Below are positions 15,611-23,386 of a stretch of DNA of 35,834 nucleotides, in pieces. This DNA is from Clostridiaceae bacterium (GTDB lineage Bacteria > Bacillota > Clostridia > Oscillospirales > Butyricicoccaceae). The stretch's first letter is position 1. Each line of letters begins with the position of its first letter. The DNA lies in assembly GCA_009911355.1 (NCBI GenBank), contig QXXE01000041.1:1-35834 (forward strand), given 5' to 3'. The position numbers were made by a program, and so were the translations under genes. The notes below the pieces were generated by a model. It saw only the letters and a program-made list of their open reading frames with translations, was not told the DNA's origin and made no database searches.

Positions 15611-16999
15611 TTACTTCCCTTCCGCGCCGGAAGCTGCCGCAGCTGCCGTTTTCACACGCGCGCCGGAAGCTGCCGCAGCTGCCTTTTTCACACGGAGGAA
15701 GCCGTTTTCACTCACCACGTTGCCGCCGATCATCGCCTCGCCCATCACGGCAAGCAGCCCCTCAGCAAACTTGTAATCGCGCGAGACTTCGACCTTGTAC
15801 GGCCCAAACAGGTCGAGCTGATAGGCAAGCGGTTTGCCATAGCACATGCAGTACTCGCCCGCTGCGGTTCCGCTGTCCAGCAGCGCGGGCAGCTCGTCGA
15901 CGATGCAAAAACGCACCGCAAGCCCGCCGTCCTTGATGGTGCCGACGGTCGTGCTCTGCTCGGAAAACTCGATCTCATAGACCGCCTTCTTTTCGTTCGT
16001 GCCGCGAATGTCGCCAAACGCGATCAGGTCGCGCTTGCTCAGCAGCAGCACGCCGCCGCCCTCGACGTTGTTCGCGCCGCCGTAGCTCAGGGCAATTGTG
16101 CGCAGGGTCTTTTCGTCGATTGCGGCAAGCTCAATATCGCTGCCGGACGAAATCGCTGCCGCTTTCAGGATGCCGGTCGGCTCGGGAAGCGTCGCGGACG
16201 GGTCGCCCGTAACAATCAGCGCGCCGGTCTTCTTGCGCAGCGCGTTCAGCGCGCCAGTTGTCACACGCTCCTGGTAGTTGAGCGGGGTTGTACGCTCGAT
16301 ATTGCGGGAAATGTAGGAAAGGGTTGTAATCAGCTGCGGGGTGATCTTTGCGATCCTGAGTACGGGGTCGGTCGCGGCGGGGGCCGTGCCGTCGTCCTGT
16401 TTGAGCGCCGCCGTCTGCCCGCCGCTGACCTCGTAAGCAACCGCGTCCTCGCCCATACCGTTTGCGTCAACCACCCGCACCATATCCACGATGCCGGAAA
16501 CAATGTTTTGCCCCGCGTTGATGCCGGACACGCGGGTCGGCTGGGCAATATTGCCGCTTGTAAGGGTCAGGGCGCGCTTTACTGCGTCGGTTGTAACCTC
16601 CATACGCCCGCTGCCCGCAAACTGCTGTGCGCGGGCTTCCGCGTCCTCCGGCTGGATGCCCTGCATCCCGGCGAGCCATGCCGCGCGGCTGTCCGCATGC
16701 GCCGGAAGCCCGCCGCCTGCCGCCTGCCCGTGCGCGCCGCCGCGCCCGAGGATGGGGTTTACAGGCCCGTCGGCCACGCAGGGCGGCTCGGTGCCGCCCT
16801 GGTCGCCGTGACCGCCCTGCTGCCCGCTGCGGTTCAGGCGGTCAAGCGCCCCCTCGCGGCGGGCGAGCGTCGCCTCCTCCGCGTCCAGCGCGTCCAGCTC
16901 CCGCTCGAGCGCGTCAAGGTCTTCCGCGCCCGCCGTTTCCAGCTGCTTGCGGATTTCCGCGCGCCGCGCCTGGATTTCCTTCCTTCTTTTCTCAAACAT
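15611..16999 (-). CDS. Major capsid protein, HK97 fold
   Basis: A 462-residue coat protein. I use the ATG of MFEKRRKEIQ because GGAGGAACCAGTT lies directly before it; the ATG six codons upstream overlaps that site. Residues 1-60 are a charged coiled coil and about 60-110 a Gly-rich linker: this is the scaffold-like delta domain that the prohead protease removes. The HK97 coat fold follows (ALTLTSGNIAQPTRVSGIN onward; SRNIERTTPLNYQERV; VYEIEFSEQSTT; GPYKVEVSRDYKFAEGLLAVMGE). The tail carries two 12-residue units of type RVKKAAAAASGA. Cleavage near residues 115-125 is likely. Confidence 0.92.
   Translation of the reverse strand: MFEKRRKEIQARRAEIRKQLETAGAEDLDALERELDALDAEEATLARREGALDRLNRSGQQGGHGDQGGTEPPCVADGPVNPILGRGGAHGQAAGGGLPAHADSRAAWLAGMQGIQPEDAEARAQQFAGSGRMEVTTDAVKRALTLTSGNIAQPTRVSGINAGQNIVSGIVDMVRVVDANGMGEDAVAYEVSGGQTAALKQDDGTAPAATDPVLRIAKITPQLITTLSYISRNIERTTPLNYQERVTTGALNALRKKTGALIVTGDPSATLPEPTGILKAAAISSGSDIELAAIDEKTLRTIALSYGGANNVEGGGVLLLSKRDLIAFGDIRGTNEKKAVYEIEFSEQSTTVGTIKDGGLAVRFCIVDELPALLDSGTAAGEYCMCYGKPLAYQLDLFGPYKVEVSRDYKFAEGLLAVMGEAMIGGNVVSENGFLRVKKAAAAASGARVKTAAAAASGAEGK
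15624..15695 (-). repeat. Two 36-bp direct repeats at the capsid C-terminus
   Basis: Two adjacent 36-bp units encode RVKKAAAAASGA and RVKTAAAAASGA, differing at very few bases. They extend the capsid protein beyond the usual HK97 C-terminus. Few differences suggest a recent tandem duplication, or recent homogenisation. Confidence 0.85.
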
Positions 17000-17013
17000 A
17001 ACTGGTTCCTCCT

Positions 17014-17619
17014 TCATAAGTTGGTGTGATAGGTTTTCAGCCGTACTTCCAGCCGTTTCCTGCGCAAAGCCTGCTCCAAGGCTTTCACCTCTTTCTCGTG
17101 CTCCACCTCGAAAAAGGAGCGCGCCGAAATACAGGTATCGTCATAGGCGGGAATGTCCACCGCCGAAACGTCGTACAGCTTACGGATTTTCGTAATCGTC
17201 CGGGTATGGGTGGCGGTGTTGTACTCCGAAGCCAGTACCACAAACGAAAAACTCATTTTGTCGACGTACCCGCCGCAGATCTCTTCATAAAGATCGCGCC
17301 CGGCGGCAGTGCCGGAAAGGTCTGCGCCCATGTCAAGCCCGGTATCCGTGAGGGACAGGGAAAGCGTCTTGTTGCGCAGCCGCGCAAGCACCTTGCCGCA
17401 GTGGTTATAGTTGAAAATCACGTCGGACAGGTCGCAGCCGTCGAACGCGTGCCGGTCAATGACCTCGTAATACTTCACGCCGTCGATCTCGTACAAGCAG
17501 GTCGGCACATTGAACACGACCGCCGTCCCGCGCACCCGGTACGCATCGCTTTCGCCCTCCCGTGGGAGCGGCTCGAACGTTTGCAGGGCGCGGTATTCAC
17601 GCCCCTTTTTCATTGCCAT
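17014..17619 (-). CDS. Prohead protease (HK97 family)
   Basis: A 201-residue serine protease starting MAMKKGREYRALQTFEP, with AGGAGG 9 nt upstream; the longer frame lies within the portal gene. The catalytic His is in IFNYNHCGKVLAR and the catalytic Ser in DKMSFSFVV, the normal arrangement of the HK97 maturation protease. It cuts the delta domain from capsid proteins inside the prohead and then itself. The start overlaps the portal stop by 23 nt. The last 30 residues are basic and helical. Confidence 0.88.
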   Translation of the reverse strand: MAMKKGREYRALQTFEPLPREGESDAYRVRGTAVVFNVPTCLYEIDGVKYYEVIDRHAFDGCDLSDVIFNYNHCGKVLARLRNKTLSLSLTDTGLDMGADLSGTAAGRDLYEEICGGYVDKMSFSFVVLASEYNTATHTRTITKIRKLYDVSAVDIPAYDDTCISARSFFEVEHEKEVKALEQALRRKRLEVRLKTYHTNL

Positions 17620-18907
17620 TTGTGGGAACCTCCTTTTCGGTGCTGCCCGTGGCGTCCGGGCTGTCCTGCGGTTTTTCGGGCGGGGCTTCCTGGCCCTTCC
17701 CGGCACCGCCGAGCTGGTACTTGTCAATCAGCTGTGCATTGACCATGTTCAGCGTCTGCACGCGCCGCGCGCCCTCCTCGCCGCCGATGGGCGGATAGCC
17801 GAAAATGTCCAGCACCTGGTCGAGCGTTAGCGCGCCGATGTTGGTCAGGTACTGCGCCGCCGCAACCCGTTTGTCCAGCGTTTCAAACTGAATCCGGTCG
17901 AGCTCGCATAGGATTTCGTTCCCGTGCGCCTGCTCACGCTCGGTAAAAATTGCGTTCGTCAGCCCCTGCGACAGCTGCATGTAAAACGGCGACAGCTCGC
18001 CCCGATAAAACGCGTCCATTTTGTCCGAGTCAGCGCGGTTCTGCACAATTTCCTCGTTCATGCCAAAATAGTCGTAAATCTCCCGCCGCACAAATTCCAG
18101 CTGGCCGGTGGGCAGCGGCACTTGCTTATCGTTCAGGGGGATGTACTCGCTTTTCAGATCAGTGACGATCACACCCGCGCCGTTGTTGTCGACGTGCAGG
18201 TTATCCCGCACGAACTTATCCCGATGTTTCCGCAGATCGGTGTCTTTGGATGCCGCCGGTAGCTTGAGCAGCCCCCGGATAATGCCAACCAGCTTGGCAA
18301 ACCGGCTCATATTTTGATTGAACGCGTCAGCGGTTTCCAGCGTCGGGGAAAGCGGGCGGTTGGCGTCGCCGAAAATATCGTTGTCGAGGTAGTGCCGCCG
18401 CAGATGCACCAGGTGCGCATAGGGCACGGTGTACACGCTGCCGGTTGCGAAGGTCAGCCGCGCCAGCATCTCCCCCGCGTACTCTACCAGGTCGACCCGC
18501 GACGCGTTGACGGGATACAGGGCGGTCAGCCTGCCGCCGTCGAAAACCGGCAGGATAAACGCGTTGTTATAGACCACAAACTGCGCCGCCACGCGGTAAT
18601 AAAACGCATAAGCGGTCATATACGGATTGGGCCGGGACTGCAAAAGCCGGTCTATGCCGCTCTGCACATCCTCGCGCCGCCCAGCGGTACGCCGGATATG
18701 CCGGGGCTGGATTTTTGCGGCGTTGCGCGCCCACGCGTCGACCGCCGCCCGGACGGTTGCAATGTCCCAAGCCTGCCCGGAGAACGGCGTGAAGCTGGAA
18801 TCCCACGACGAGAGCAGCCGGAACGCGGGGTACGCGCTGCCGCCGCTGCGGTCGGGCGGCTTGCCGAAAATGCTTTGGAACATGCCCCGGAAGCTGAAAT
18901 TTGCCAT
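17597..18907 (-). CDS. Portal protein (HK97 family)
   Basis: A 436-residue portal. The ATG of MANFSFRGMFQ is preferred as GGGGTGAT precedes it. Features of HK97 portals are clear: WDIATVRAAVDAWARNAAKIQPRHI, GIDRLLQSRPNPYMTAYAFYYRVAAQFVVYNNAFILPV, KLVGIIRGLLKLP, then YDYFGMNEEIVQN and QLSQGLTNAIFTERE. Twelve copies would form the DNA channel at one capsid vertex and hold the terminase. The C-terminus is Pro/Glu/Lys rich and disordered. Confidence 0.92.
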   Translation of the reverse strand: MANFSFRGMFQSIFGKPPDRSGGSAYPAFRLLSSWDSSFTPFSGQAWDIATVRAAVDAWARNAAKIQPRHIRRTAGRREDVQSGIDRLLQSRPNPYMTAYAFYYRVAAQFVVYNNAFILPVFDGGRLTALYPVNASRVDLVEYAGEMLARLTFATGSVYTVPYAHLVHLRRHYLDNDIFGDANRPLSPTLETADAFNQNMSRFAKLVGIIRGLLKLPAASKDTDLRKHRDKFVRDNLHVDNNGAGVIVTDLKSEYIPLNDKQVPLPTGQLEFVRREIYDYFGMNEEIVQNRADSDKMDAFYRGELSPFYMQLSQGLTNAIFTEREQAHGNEILCELDRIQFETLDKRVAAAQYLTNIGALTLDQVLDIFGYPPIGGEEGARRVQTLNMVNAQLIDKYQLGGAGKGQEAPPEKPQDSPDATGSTEKEVPTNGNEKGA

Positions 18908-18911
18908 TTTA

Positions 18912-20570
18912 TCACCCCACACTATACATAAAGTCCTCGAAATATTTCACGTACATCACCCAGGCATTCAGCAGCGAGACCGTGCCGTCAATTCGCCGCC
19001 GCTCGCTGATTTTCACGGGCTGGATGTTGTTGACCCCGGTTTTTTTTACCCCCGTGTTCGTCAGGCACCAGACGAGCACCGGGTTACAGTTGTAATTGAC
19101 CTTGTGGGCTTCAATTGCCGCGCCCATCTCGCGCATGGGCTGGCTCCACGTAAACGGCCCCTGCGCGACGGCCTCCATTTGGAACCCGTTCGCGGTCATT
19201 TCATCGACCCAGTAACCAGCCAGCGCCCGGTCGTAGCCCACCCACAGCGGGTCAATGCCGTATTCGTCGCGCATCTGGCAAAACCACTCCGTAACCTGCG
19301 AATAGTTGACGCGGTTGCCCTCGCAGATGGTAAGCAGCCCGCGCCCGGCCCATACCCTGTAAGGGGCCTCGCCCTTACCGCCGCTGGCCGCTTCGATTTC
19401 GCGCACCCGTTTTTCCGGGATGAAATAGTGTTGCAAGACGTAAGCCGTCGGGTCATCCGGTCTGCGGATCAGCAGCGTCGCGCAGGTCAGGTCAGTTGTC
19501 GAAGACAGGTCGCAGCCCCCAAGCGCGTAGGTGTCGCGCACGTCGTCCATCGAAAAGCGCAGGTCGCTTTTGATTGCGTCATAGGACAGCCAGACAGAGG
19601 CCGCGACTTCGCGGACGTTGAAATCCTTGCACAGCACGCTCGGCAGATAGTCAGGATCGTTTTTTGCCCGCTCGACAAACCCGGCAAGGGTTTTTGCCTG
19701 CTTGATCGTGCCGAGGCCAGGATTGGCTTTCACCCACATTGCCGGGTCTGTCCATTCTGACCGTGCATCAAGCTCGTAGAGCACCGGCAGGAACGCGGGG
19801 TCGGAAACTTCTCCGTCCGCGACCTTACAGGCAAACTCATACATGCTGTCAAAAATCGTCTCACGCAGCAGCCCGGAGGTTGTAATCATGACCACGAGCG
19901 GCTGGCGGCGGCTTGAGGTTGACTGTTTCATGACGTCGTACAGGTTGCGGTCTTTGATCGCGTGCAGCTCGTCGATAATCACCGCGTGGGAGTTGAGCCC
20001 GTCAAGGGTGTCGGAGTCGCTTGCGAGGGCTTCAAAAACCGACGCGGTCAGCGGGAAATACAGGTCGTTGCGGCGCTTGCGCAGCACCGCCCGCAGCTCG
20101 GGCGACTGCCGCATCATGTTCACCGCCTCGACGTGCGCTTTCTTTGCCTGGTCTTTCTTGGTTGCGACGCTGTAAATCTCCGCCGCGCCCTCGTGGTCAG
20201 AGGTCAGCAGGTACAGCGCCAACCCGGCAAGCAGGGTCGTTTTCCCGTTTTTGCGGCCTACGAGGAACATCGTTTCCCGAAAACGCCGGTATCCGGTTTC
20301 CTTTTCGAGAAAGCCGAAAAGCACTTGGAGAAAGGCTTTTTGAAACAGTTCCAGCACCATCGGCGCGCCAAGCGAGCCCTGCGACTGCTTGCAAAAGCGC
20401 TCGATAAACTCAATGGGGCGGGCCCCCTCGTCCTCGTCGAAATAGTACGGGGAACAGGGCGCGGGCTCGCGGATTTCCCGCGCCAGCCGCCCGTAAACCT
20501 CCCGCACCCGGCGGCAGGCCGTAATGCGGCCCGACTCGATCGCGTCCCAGTATTCCAGAACCCAATTCAT
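18912..20570 (-). CDS. Terminase large subunit (TerL)
   Basis: A 552-residue packaging motor. Walker A is GRKNGKTT at residues 105-112, Walker B is VIIDELH near 197-203, and a coupling motif MITTSG is near 228-233. The C-terminal RNase-H-like nuclease has conserved acids at D354 and D360 (GGCDLSSTTDLTC) and D447 (VGYDRALAGYWVDE). This is the Terminase_1 type usual in HK97-like phages. It pumps DNA into proheads using ATP and cuts concatemers. The ATG overlaps the stop of the small subunit (ATGA). Confidence 0.95.
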   Translation of the reverse strand: MNWVLEYWDAIESGRITACRRVREVYGRLAREIREPAPCSPYYFDEDEGARPIEFIERFCKQSQGSLGAPMVLELFQKAFLQVLFGFLEKETGYRRFRETMFLVGRKNGKTTLLAGLALYLLTSDHEGAAEIYSVATKKDQAKKAHVEAVNMMRQSPELRAVLRKRRNDLYFPLTASVFEALASDSDTLDGLNSHAVIIDELHAIKDRNLYDVMKQSTSSRRQPLVVMITTSGLLRETIFDSMYEFACKVADGEVSDPAFLPVLYELDARSEWTDPAMWVKANPGLGTIKQAKTLAGFVERAKNDPDYLPSVLCKDFNVREVAASVWLSYDAIKSDLRFSMDDVRDTYALGGCDLSSTTDLTCATLLIRRPDDPTAYVLQHYFIPEKRVREIEAASGGKGEAPYRVWAGRGLLTICEGNRVNYSQVTEWFCQMRDEYGIDPLWVGYDRALAGYWVDEMTANGFQMEAVAQGPFTWSQPMREMGAAIEAHKVNYNCNPVLVWCLTNTGVKKTGVNNIQPVKISERRRIDGTVSLLNAWVMYVKYFEDFMYSVG

Positions 20571-20950
20571 GGCCTTGCCCTTGGTTTCGCCGCAAAGTCC
20601 AGCAGCGCCTCGCCTGCCTGCTTCTGGGATGTGTCGGGCAGCAGGTCAAGCAAGCTTTTCACCAGCGCGGTAAAGCTTTTGATCGTCGTGTTGTAGCTTT
20701 TGAGCGCCGGATTTTCCCGCCGGAATTTCTGTGCCCCCTGCTCGAAATTTTCAATCAGCTCGCCCTGGTTGATCTCCTCGACCAACCGCTCAAGCGTGAC
20801 CGTTGTCACCGCAAATTGATAGCACAGGGTGTCGGAAAACTGAGCCTTTTCCGGCGGCAGTCCATGGAAAAGCTTTTTAATTTTCTTCTCTTTTGCCTTG
20901 ATTTTTTCGGCAGTTTCAAGGTCTTCATAGGCTTTTTTTCGGCTTGCCAT
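20567..20950 (-). CDS. Terminase small subunit (P27 family)
   Basis: A 127-residue, highly helical and charged protein starting MASRKKAYEDLETAEKIKAKEKK. The track of open frame continues upstream for more than 100 codons through very G+C-rich, Pro/Ala/Arg-rich sequence without a ribosome-binding site; I treat that as chance. AAGGAGG lies about 13 nt before this ATG, slightly far. P27-type small subunits recognise the packaging site and load TerL. Features: QFAVTTVTLERLVEEINQ and ALKSYNTTIKSFTALVKSLLDLLPD, a common end in this family. Confidence 0.85.
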   Translation of the reverse strand: MASRKKAYEDLETAEKIKAKEKKIKKLFHGLPPEKAQFSDTLCYQFAVTTVTLERLVEEINQGELIENFEQGAQKFRRENPALKSYNTTIKSFTALVKSLLDLLPDTSQKQAGEALLDFAAKPRARP

Positions 20951-21239
20951 AATAAGTGGCTTTCCTCCTTCCGGCAGGCTTACCCCCCCTCCATGCGCTC
21001 CCCTGGGGAGTCGCAGCCGTGGCTGGGAAACGGTTCGGAAACGGCGGGGGGGGGCGGGGCTTCGAGGTGGGGGGAGGGTGCGAAGCGTTCCAAGCGGCGC
21101 GGCAGGCCGCAAAGTGAGGCGTGCAGGCAATTGCCGCGCTGCCGCGCCAGCCGCCGCGCCGCCGCAGGGCGCAGGCGTGGGCGCAGGCAGCGGTACAGGC
21201 CGCGTTTTCGCTTTTGCAAAAACGTTTTCCGTCTGCAAG
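20951..21239. other. G+C-rich noncoding stretch, candidate cos region
   Basis: About 290 bp without a supported gene, between HNH nuclease and small terminase genes. It is extremely G+C rich, contains a run of nine G (21046-21054), several GCCGC/GCGGC inverted repeats and short GCGCAGGCG-type repeats. Phages with an HNH gene next to terS are commonly cos-type with a G+C-rich cut site near these genes. The cut site itself cannot be seen. Confidence 0.4.
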
Positions 21240-21539
21240 TCAATTGCATTCGTCCAAGCGCACAACGTTTCCGCTTTCGTCAAACGCTAAGCCTTCCCCC
21301 AGCGCCGAAGCGTGCGCATGCGCCCGCCCGTGGCATTCCCGGCACAGCAATTCCAGATTGCTTTCGCCAAGCGCAATCGCTGTGTCGCTGATGTTGCCCG
21401 GCGTCAGCGGGGTCTTGTGGTGGACAATCTCCCCCAGCCCGCCGCACCGCACGCACAGCCCCGCGTCGCGCTGGTACACGTATTCCCGCACCCGCCTCCA
21501 TTCCGGCGACAGGTAAAAGGCTTTTGCAAAACCCCGCAC
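21240..21539 (-). CDS. HNH endonuclease
   Basis: A 99-residue HNH nuclease. I select the GTG start of MRGFAKAFYLSPEWRRVREYV because GGGAGGTGAAGCT precedes it at ideal spacing. The fold is visible: CVRCG (C29, C32), the HH pair at 40-41 (IVHHKTPLTPGN), NLELLCRECHGRAH with C66, C69 and the last His. The HHKTPL and N residues form the metal site; the four Cys bind zinc. HNH proteins beside terminases are required for packaging in HK97-like cos phages, where they work with TerL at cos. It is the first gene after the late leader. Confidence 0.92.
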   Translation of the reverse strand: MRGFAKAFYLSPEWRRVREYVYQRDAGLCVRCGGLGEIVHHKTPLTPGNISDTAIALGESNLELLCRECHGRAHAHASALGEGLAFDESGNVVRLDECN

Positions 21540-21561
21540 AGCTTCACCTCCCCGCTGCGGC

Positions 21562-21617
21562 AAAAAGAAAAGAGCCAACCGCCGGACACTGTGACGTATC
21601 CGGTCAGGTTGGCTCTT
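21562..21617 (-). terminator. Leader terminator upstream of the late genes
   Basis: Reading leftward, AAGAGCCAACC pairs perfectly with GGTTGGCTCTT (11 bp), and a nested CCGGA/TCCGG pair closes within. The stem is followed by TTCTTTTTG. This is one of the strongest terminators in the window, yet it lies between the candidate late promoter and the ribosome-binding site of the first late gene. Late expression must therefore pass it, by antitermination or alternative folding. Confidence 0.78.
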
Positions 21618-21640
21618 GGCTCAAAGGCTCTTGGCTCAAA
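21611..21640. repeat. GAGCCAAGAGCC repeat, promoter-distal copy
   Basis: Two tandem 15-bp units (TTTGAGCCAAGAGCC on the minus strand). A 27-bp stretch of this copy is identical to positions 21873-21899. The unit overlaps the 5' arm of the leader terminator, and each copy can pair with the terminator's 3' arm. Confidence 0.75.
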
Positions 21641-21699
21641 TGCTATTTACTTGGCTTAGCTGGCTCCCGCGCTCGTGCGGGAATCCCACCACTGGTTTC

Positions 21700-21728
21700 A
21701 GTATACATGGCCTCGCATCCGTTTGCAA
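21700..21728 (-). promoter_or_regulatory. Candidate late promoter
   Basis: On the minus strand TTGCAA, 17 bp, TATACT: a good sigma-70-type match at ideal spacing. It lies in the only sizeable gap between early and late leftward genes. Transcription would start near 21693 and run about 130 nt before the leader terminator. Confidence 0.6.
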
Positions 21729-21866
21729 GCGGCCTGGCCCCATTTCTACACGCGTGTTCAGAAGTTATACACGGTTCCAAGCCCGAAAAATATAAGCGAG
21801 GGCTATTCATTGTATAAAGGTGCAAAATAAAACGAGCCGCAAAACAGTCAGGAAATACCAGCTGTT

Positions 21867-22037
21867 TTAGTCGGCTCTTGGCTCAAAGGCTCTTGGCTCT
21901 GGAATATTCACTTCAAATTTGTTGCGGCAGGCTTTACACTTATAAGATAAATTCCGGATTACGGTAGTCCTCCTAAGAGGGAACAGTCTCTTTTTGCAAT
22001 ACGGGCAGCAATACCAGTGGATTGTTTTATCTGTCAC
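21867..22037 (-). CDS. Cysteine-rich zinc-ribbon protein (KTR-like, 56 aa)
   Basis: A small protein with CCPYC and CKAC knuckles (WYCCPYCKKRL, then LSYKCKACRNKFEVNI), forming a one-zinc ribbon. This resembles the Cys_rich_KTR group common on clostridial mobile elements, of unknown function. I use the GTG start overlapping the stop of the HUH gene (GTGA), which gives MTDKTIHWYCCPYC, over an ATG ten codons upstream. The C-terminus EPRAFEPRAD is encoded by the repeat units that recur 260 bp downstream. It is the last early gene. Confidence 0.72.
   Translation of the reverse strand: MTDKTIHWYCCPYCKKRLFPLRRTTVIRNLSYKCKACRNKFEVNIPEPRAFEPRAD
21873..21899. repeat. GAGCCAAGAGCC repeat, gene-embedded copy
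   Basis: A 27-bp stretch identical to 21611-21637. It encodes the last residues of the zinc-ribbon protein, EPRAFEPRA. The two copies flank about 235 bp that contain the candidate late promoter. Confidence 0.8.
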
Positions 22038-22819
22038 GATTGTAACACATCCTTTTTCTTCCTGCAAGTGTTTTTTGGCTTTGGCGGCTTGACGCTGCCT
22101 TTCGCCCTGCGCCGGGGCGGTTCCGGCAGAAGGTATTTCAAATAAACAAACTCGCCGAACTCGTTGCGCACGCTGTCACTGTCCAGCACGACCGCGCCGG
22201 GCGGCACGGTCAGCGTCAGGCTGTCAGGGATCAGCGTGCTTTCGGTTTCCGGCTTCCGGAGGTTCAGCGAGGACGTCCAGCAGCGTTCGCCGTTCCGGTT
22301 GCGCTCGCCGCCGCGCGGCTCCTTGGTCAAATACTCGGCAAGGGCGTAGTAGCCGTCCCGCAGCGAGAGCCTGCACAGGTCAACGCCGCCGTAGACCCAC
22401 AGGCTGCGCAGCACCTCTAAATCCGCGTCCGTGCCGTTGATCACAAGGTGATGGTGCAGCCGCTTGTCGCCGTGCAGCCCCTCGGTCACATAGATATATT
22501 TCAGCTCCCCTCCATGCCTGCGCCGGTGCCCGCGCAGCTGCCGCAGGAACTTCCGCAGCTTTGCCGCCGCAGCCTTCCGCGTCTCCGGCAAATGCGCGTC
22601 GCCGTAGTCGAGCGACAGCACCAGGTCGCGCGGGCCGAAGTTGGCCGCAAGCGACAATTCCAGCTTTTGCGCGGCGCGTTTCAGGTTCATCCGCTGGCGC
22701 GCGGCGCTGGTGCATTTGCGCTTTTCCCGCCGGACGCGCGGGGCGTCCGAGGGGTAAAGCATCGTGTAAGCGCAGTCATGGACAAGCCTGCCTGCGCGGA
22801 TGGTTTTGCGGCGCTTCAT
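22034..22819 (-). CDS. HUH endonuclease-like protein (Rep-type)
   Basis: A 261-residue basic protein. YIYVTEGLHGDKRLHHHLVINGT contains the HUH motif (H122-H-H124 followed by hydrophobic residues), which binds a divalent metal. Further on YYALAEYLTKEP gives a single tyrosine (Y163) with K166 in the Y-x-x-K setting of Rep-type nucleases. LDYGDAHLPETRKAAAAKLRKFLRQL forms the usual strand and helix before it. These enzymes nick one DNA strand through a phosphotyrosine link, as in rolling-circle replication or transposition. The N-terminus is rich in Arg/Lys. Position with SSB and helicase genes suggests DNA replication. No helicase domain is attached. Confidence 0.75.
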   Translation of the reverse strand: MKRRKTIRAGRLVHDCAYTMLYPSDAPRVRREKRKCTSAARQRMNLKRAAQKLELSLAANFGPRDLVLSLDYGDAHLPETRKAAAAKLRKFLRQLRGHRRRHGGELKYIYVTEGLHGDKRLHHHLVINGTDADLEVLRSLWVYGGVDLCRLSLRDGYYALAEYLTKEPRGGERNRNGERCWTSSLNLRKPETESTLIPDSLTLTVPPGAVVLDSDSVRNEFGEFVYLKYLLPEPPRRRAKGSVKPPKPKNTCRKKKDVLQS

Positions 22820-22862
22820 CGGTGGTCACTCCTTTTGTCAGCCTGCGGGTGCGGGGGATCGG

Positions 22863-23285
22863 TTAAAATGGTACGTCTCTTTCATCGTCGGGCAGCTCGT
22901 AAAAGGGGCCTGTATCGGGCGGCACGGCGGAGGCTGGCGGCGCTGCGTGTGTTTGCTGCGCGGCGCGCTCCCGGGCGGCCTTGGTCTCGCCGAAGGTGAT
23001 CTCGCGGGCGTAAACCTCGACAGAAACGCGGTGGTTCCCCGCCCGGTCCTGCCAGCTACGGGACTGGATGCGCCCGGTCACAATCGCCATCACGCCCTTT
23101 TCCAGCCAGTTTGTACACCAGCCAGCGAGCCTGTCCCATGCGACAATATCAATAAAATCGGTGCGCTTTTCGCCCTTGCAGGCGCGGTCAATCGCGAGGG
23201 TAAAGGTCGCGACCGGCACGCCGTTTGCCTGCCGCAGCACCGGGTCGCGGGTCAAGCGGCCCATCAAAATTGCTTGGTTCAGCAT
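22863..23285 (-). CDS. ssb: Single-stranded DNA-binding protein
   Basis: A 140-residue OB-fold SSB. MLNQAILMGRLTRDPVLRQ, VATFTLAIDRACKGEKRTDFIDIVAWDRLAGWCTNWLEKG and VTGRIQSRSWQDRAGNHRVSVEVYA are standard SSB features. A flexible Ala/Pro linker leads to the acidic tip DDERDVPF used to bind partner proteins. AAAGGGAAATGACAA precedes the ATG. It coats single-stranded DNA during phage replication, and its acidic tip would recruit replication proteins. Confidence 0.95.
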   Translation of the reverse strand: MLNQAILMGRLTRDPVLRQANGVPVATFTLAIDRACKGEKRTDFIDIVAWDRLAGWCTNWLEKGVMAIVTGRIQSRSWQDRAGNHRVSVEVYAREITFGETKAARERAAQQTHAAPPASAVPPDTGPFYELPDDERDVPF

Positions 23286-23386
23286 TTGTCATTTCCCTTT
23301 CATAATCGTCGGACAGTGTTCCATTTCCCGCGCATCACGCCCCGCAGCAGTGCAGCGGTTCAGGGTGCGGCATGGGCATTTTGCCC

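Noticed and set aside
20951..21283. N-terminal extension of the small terminase frame
   Set aside because: The Pro/Ala/Arg-rich stretch follows from extreme G+C content, lacks a ribosome site, and P27 small subunits normally begin near the internal ATG used here.
21643..21825. 60-residue minus-strand open frame in the early-late gap (MHLYTMNSPRLYF)
   Set aside because: No ribosome-binding site, and it contains the candidate late promoter; composition is not protein-like.
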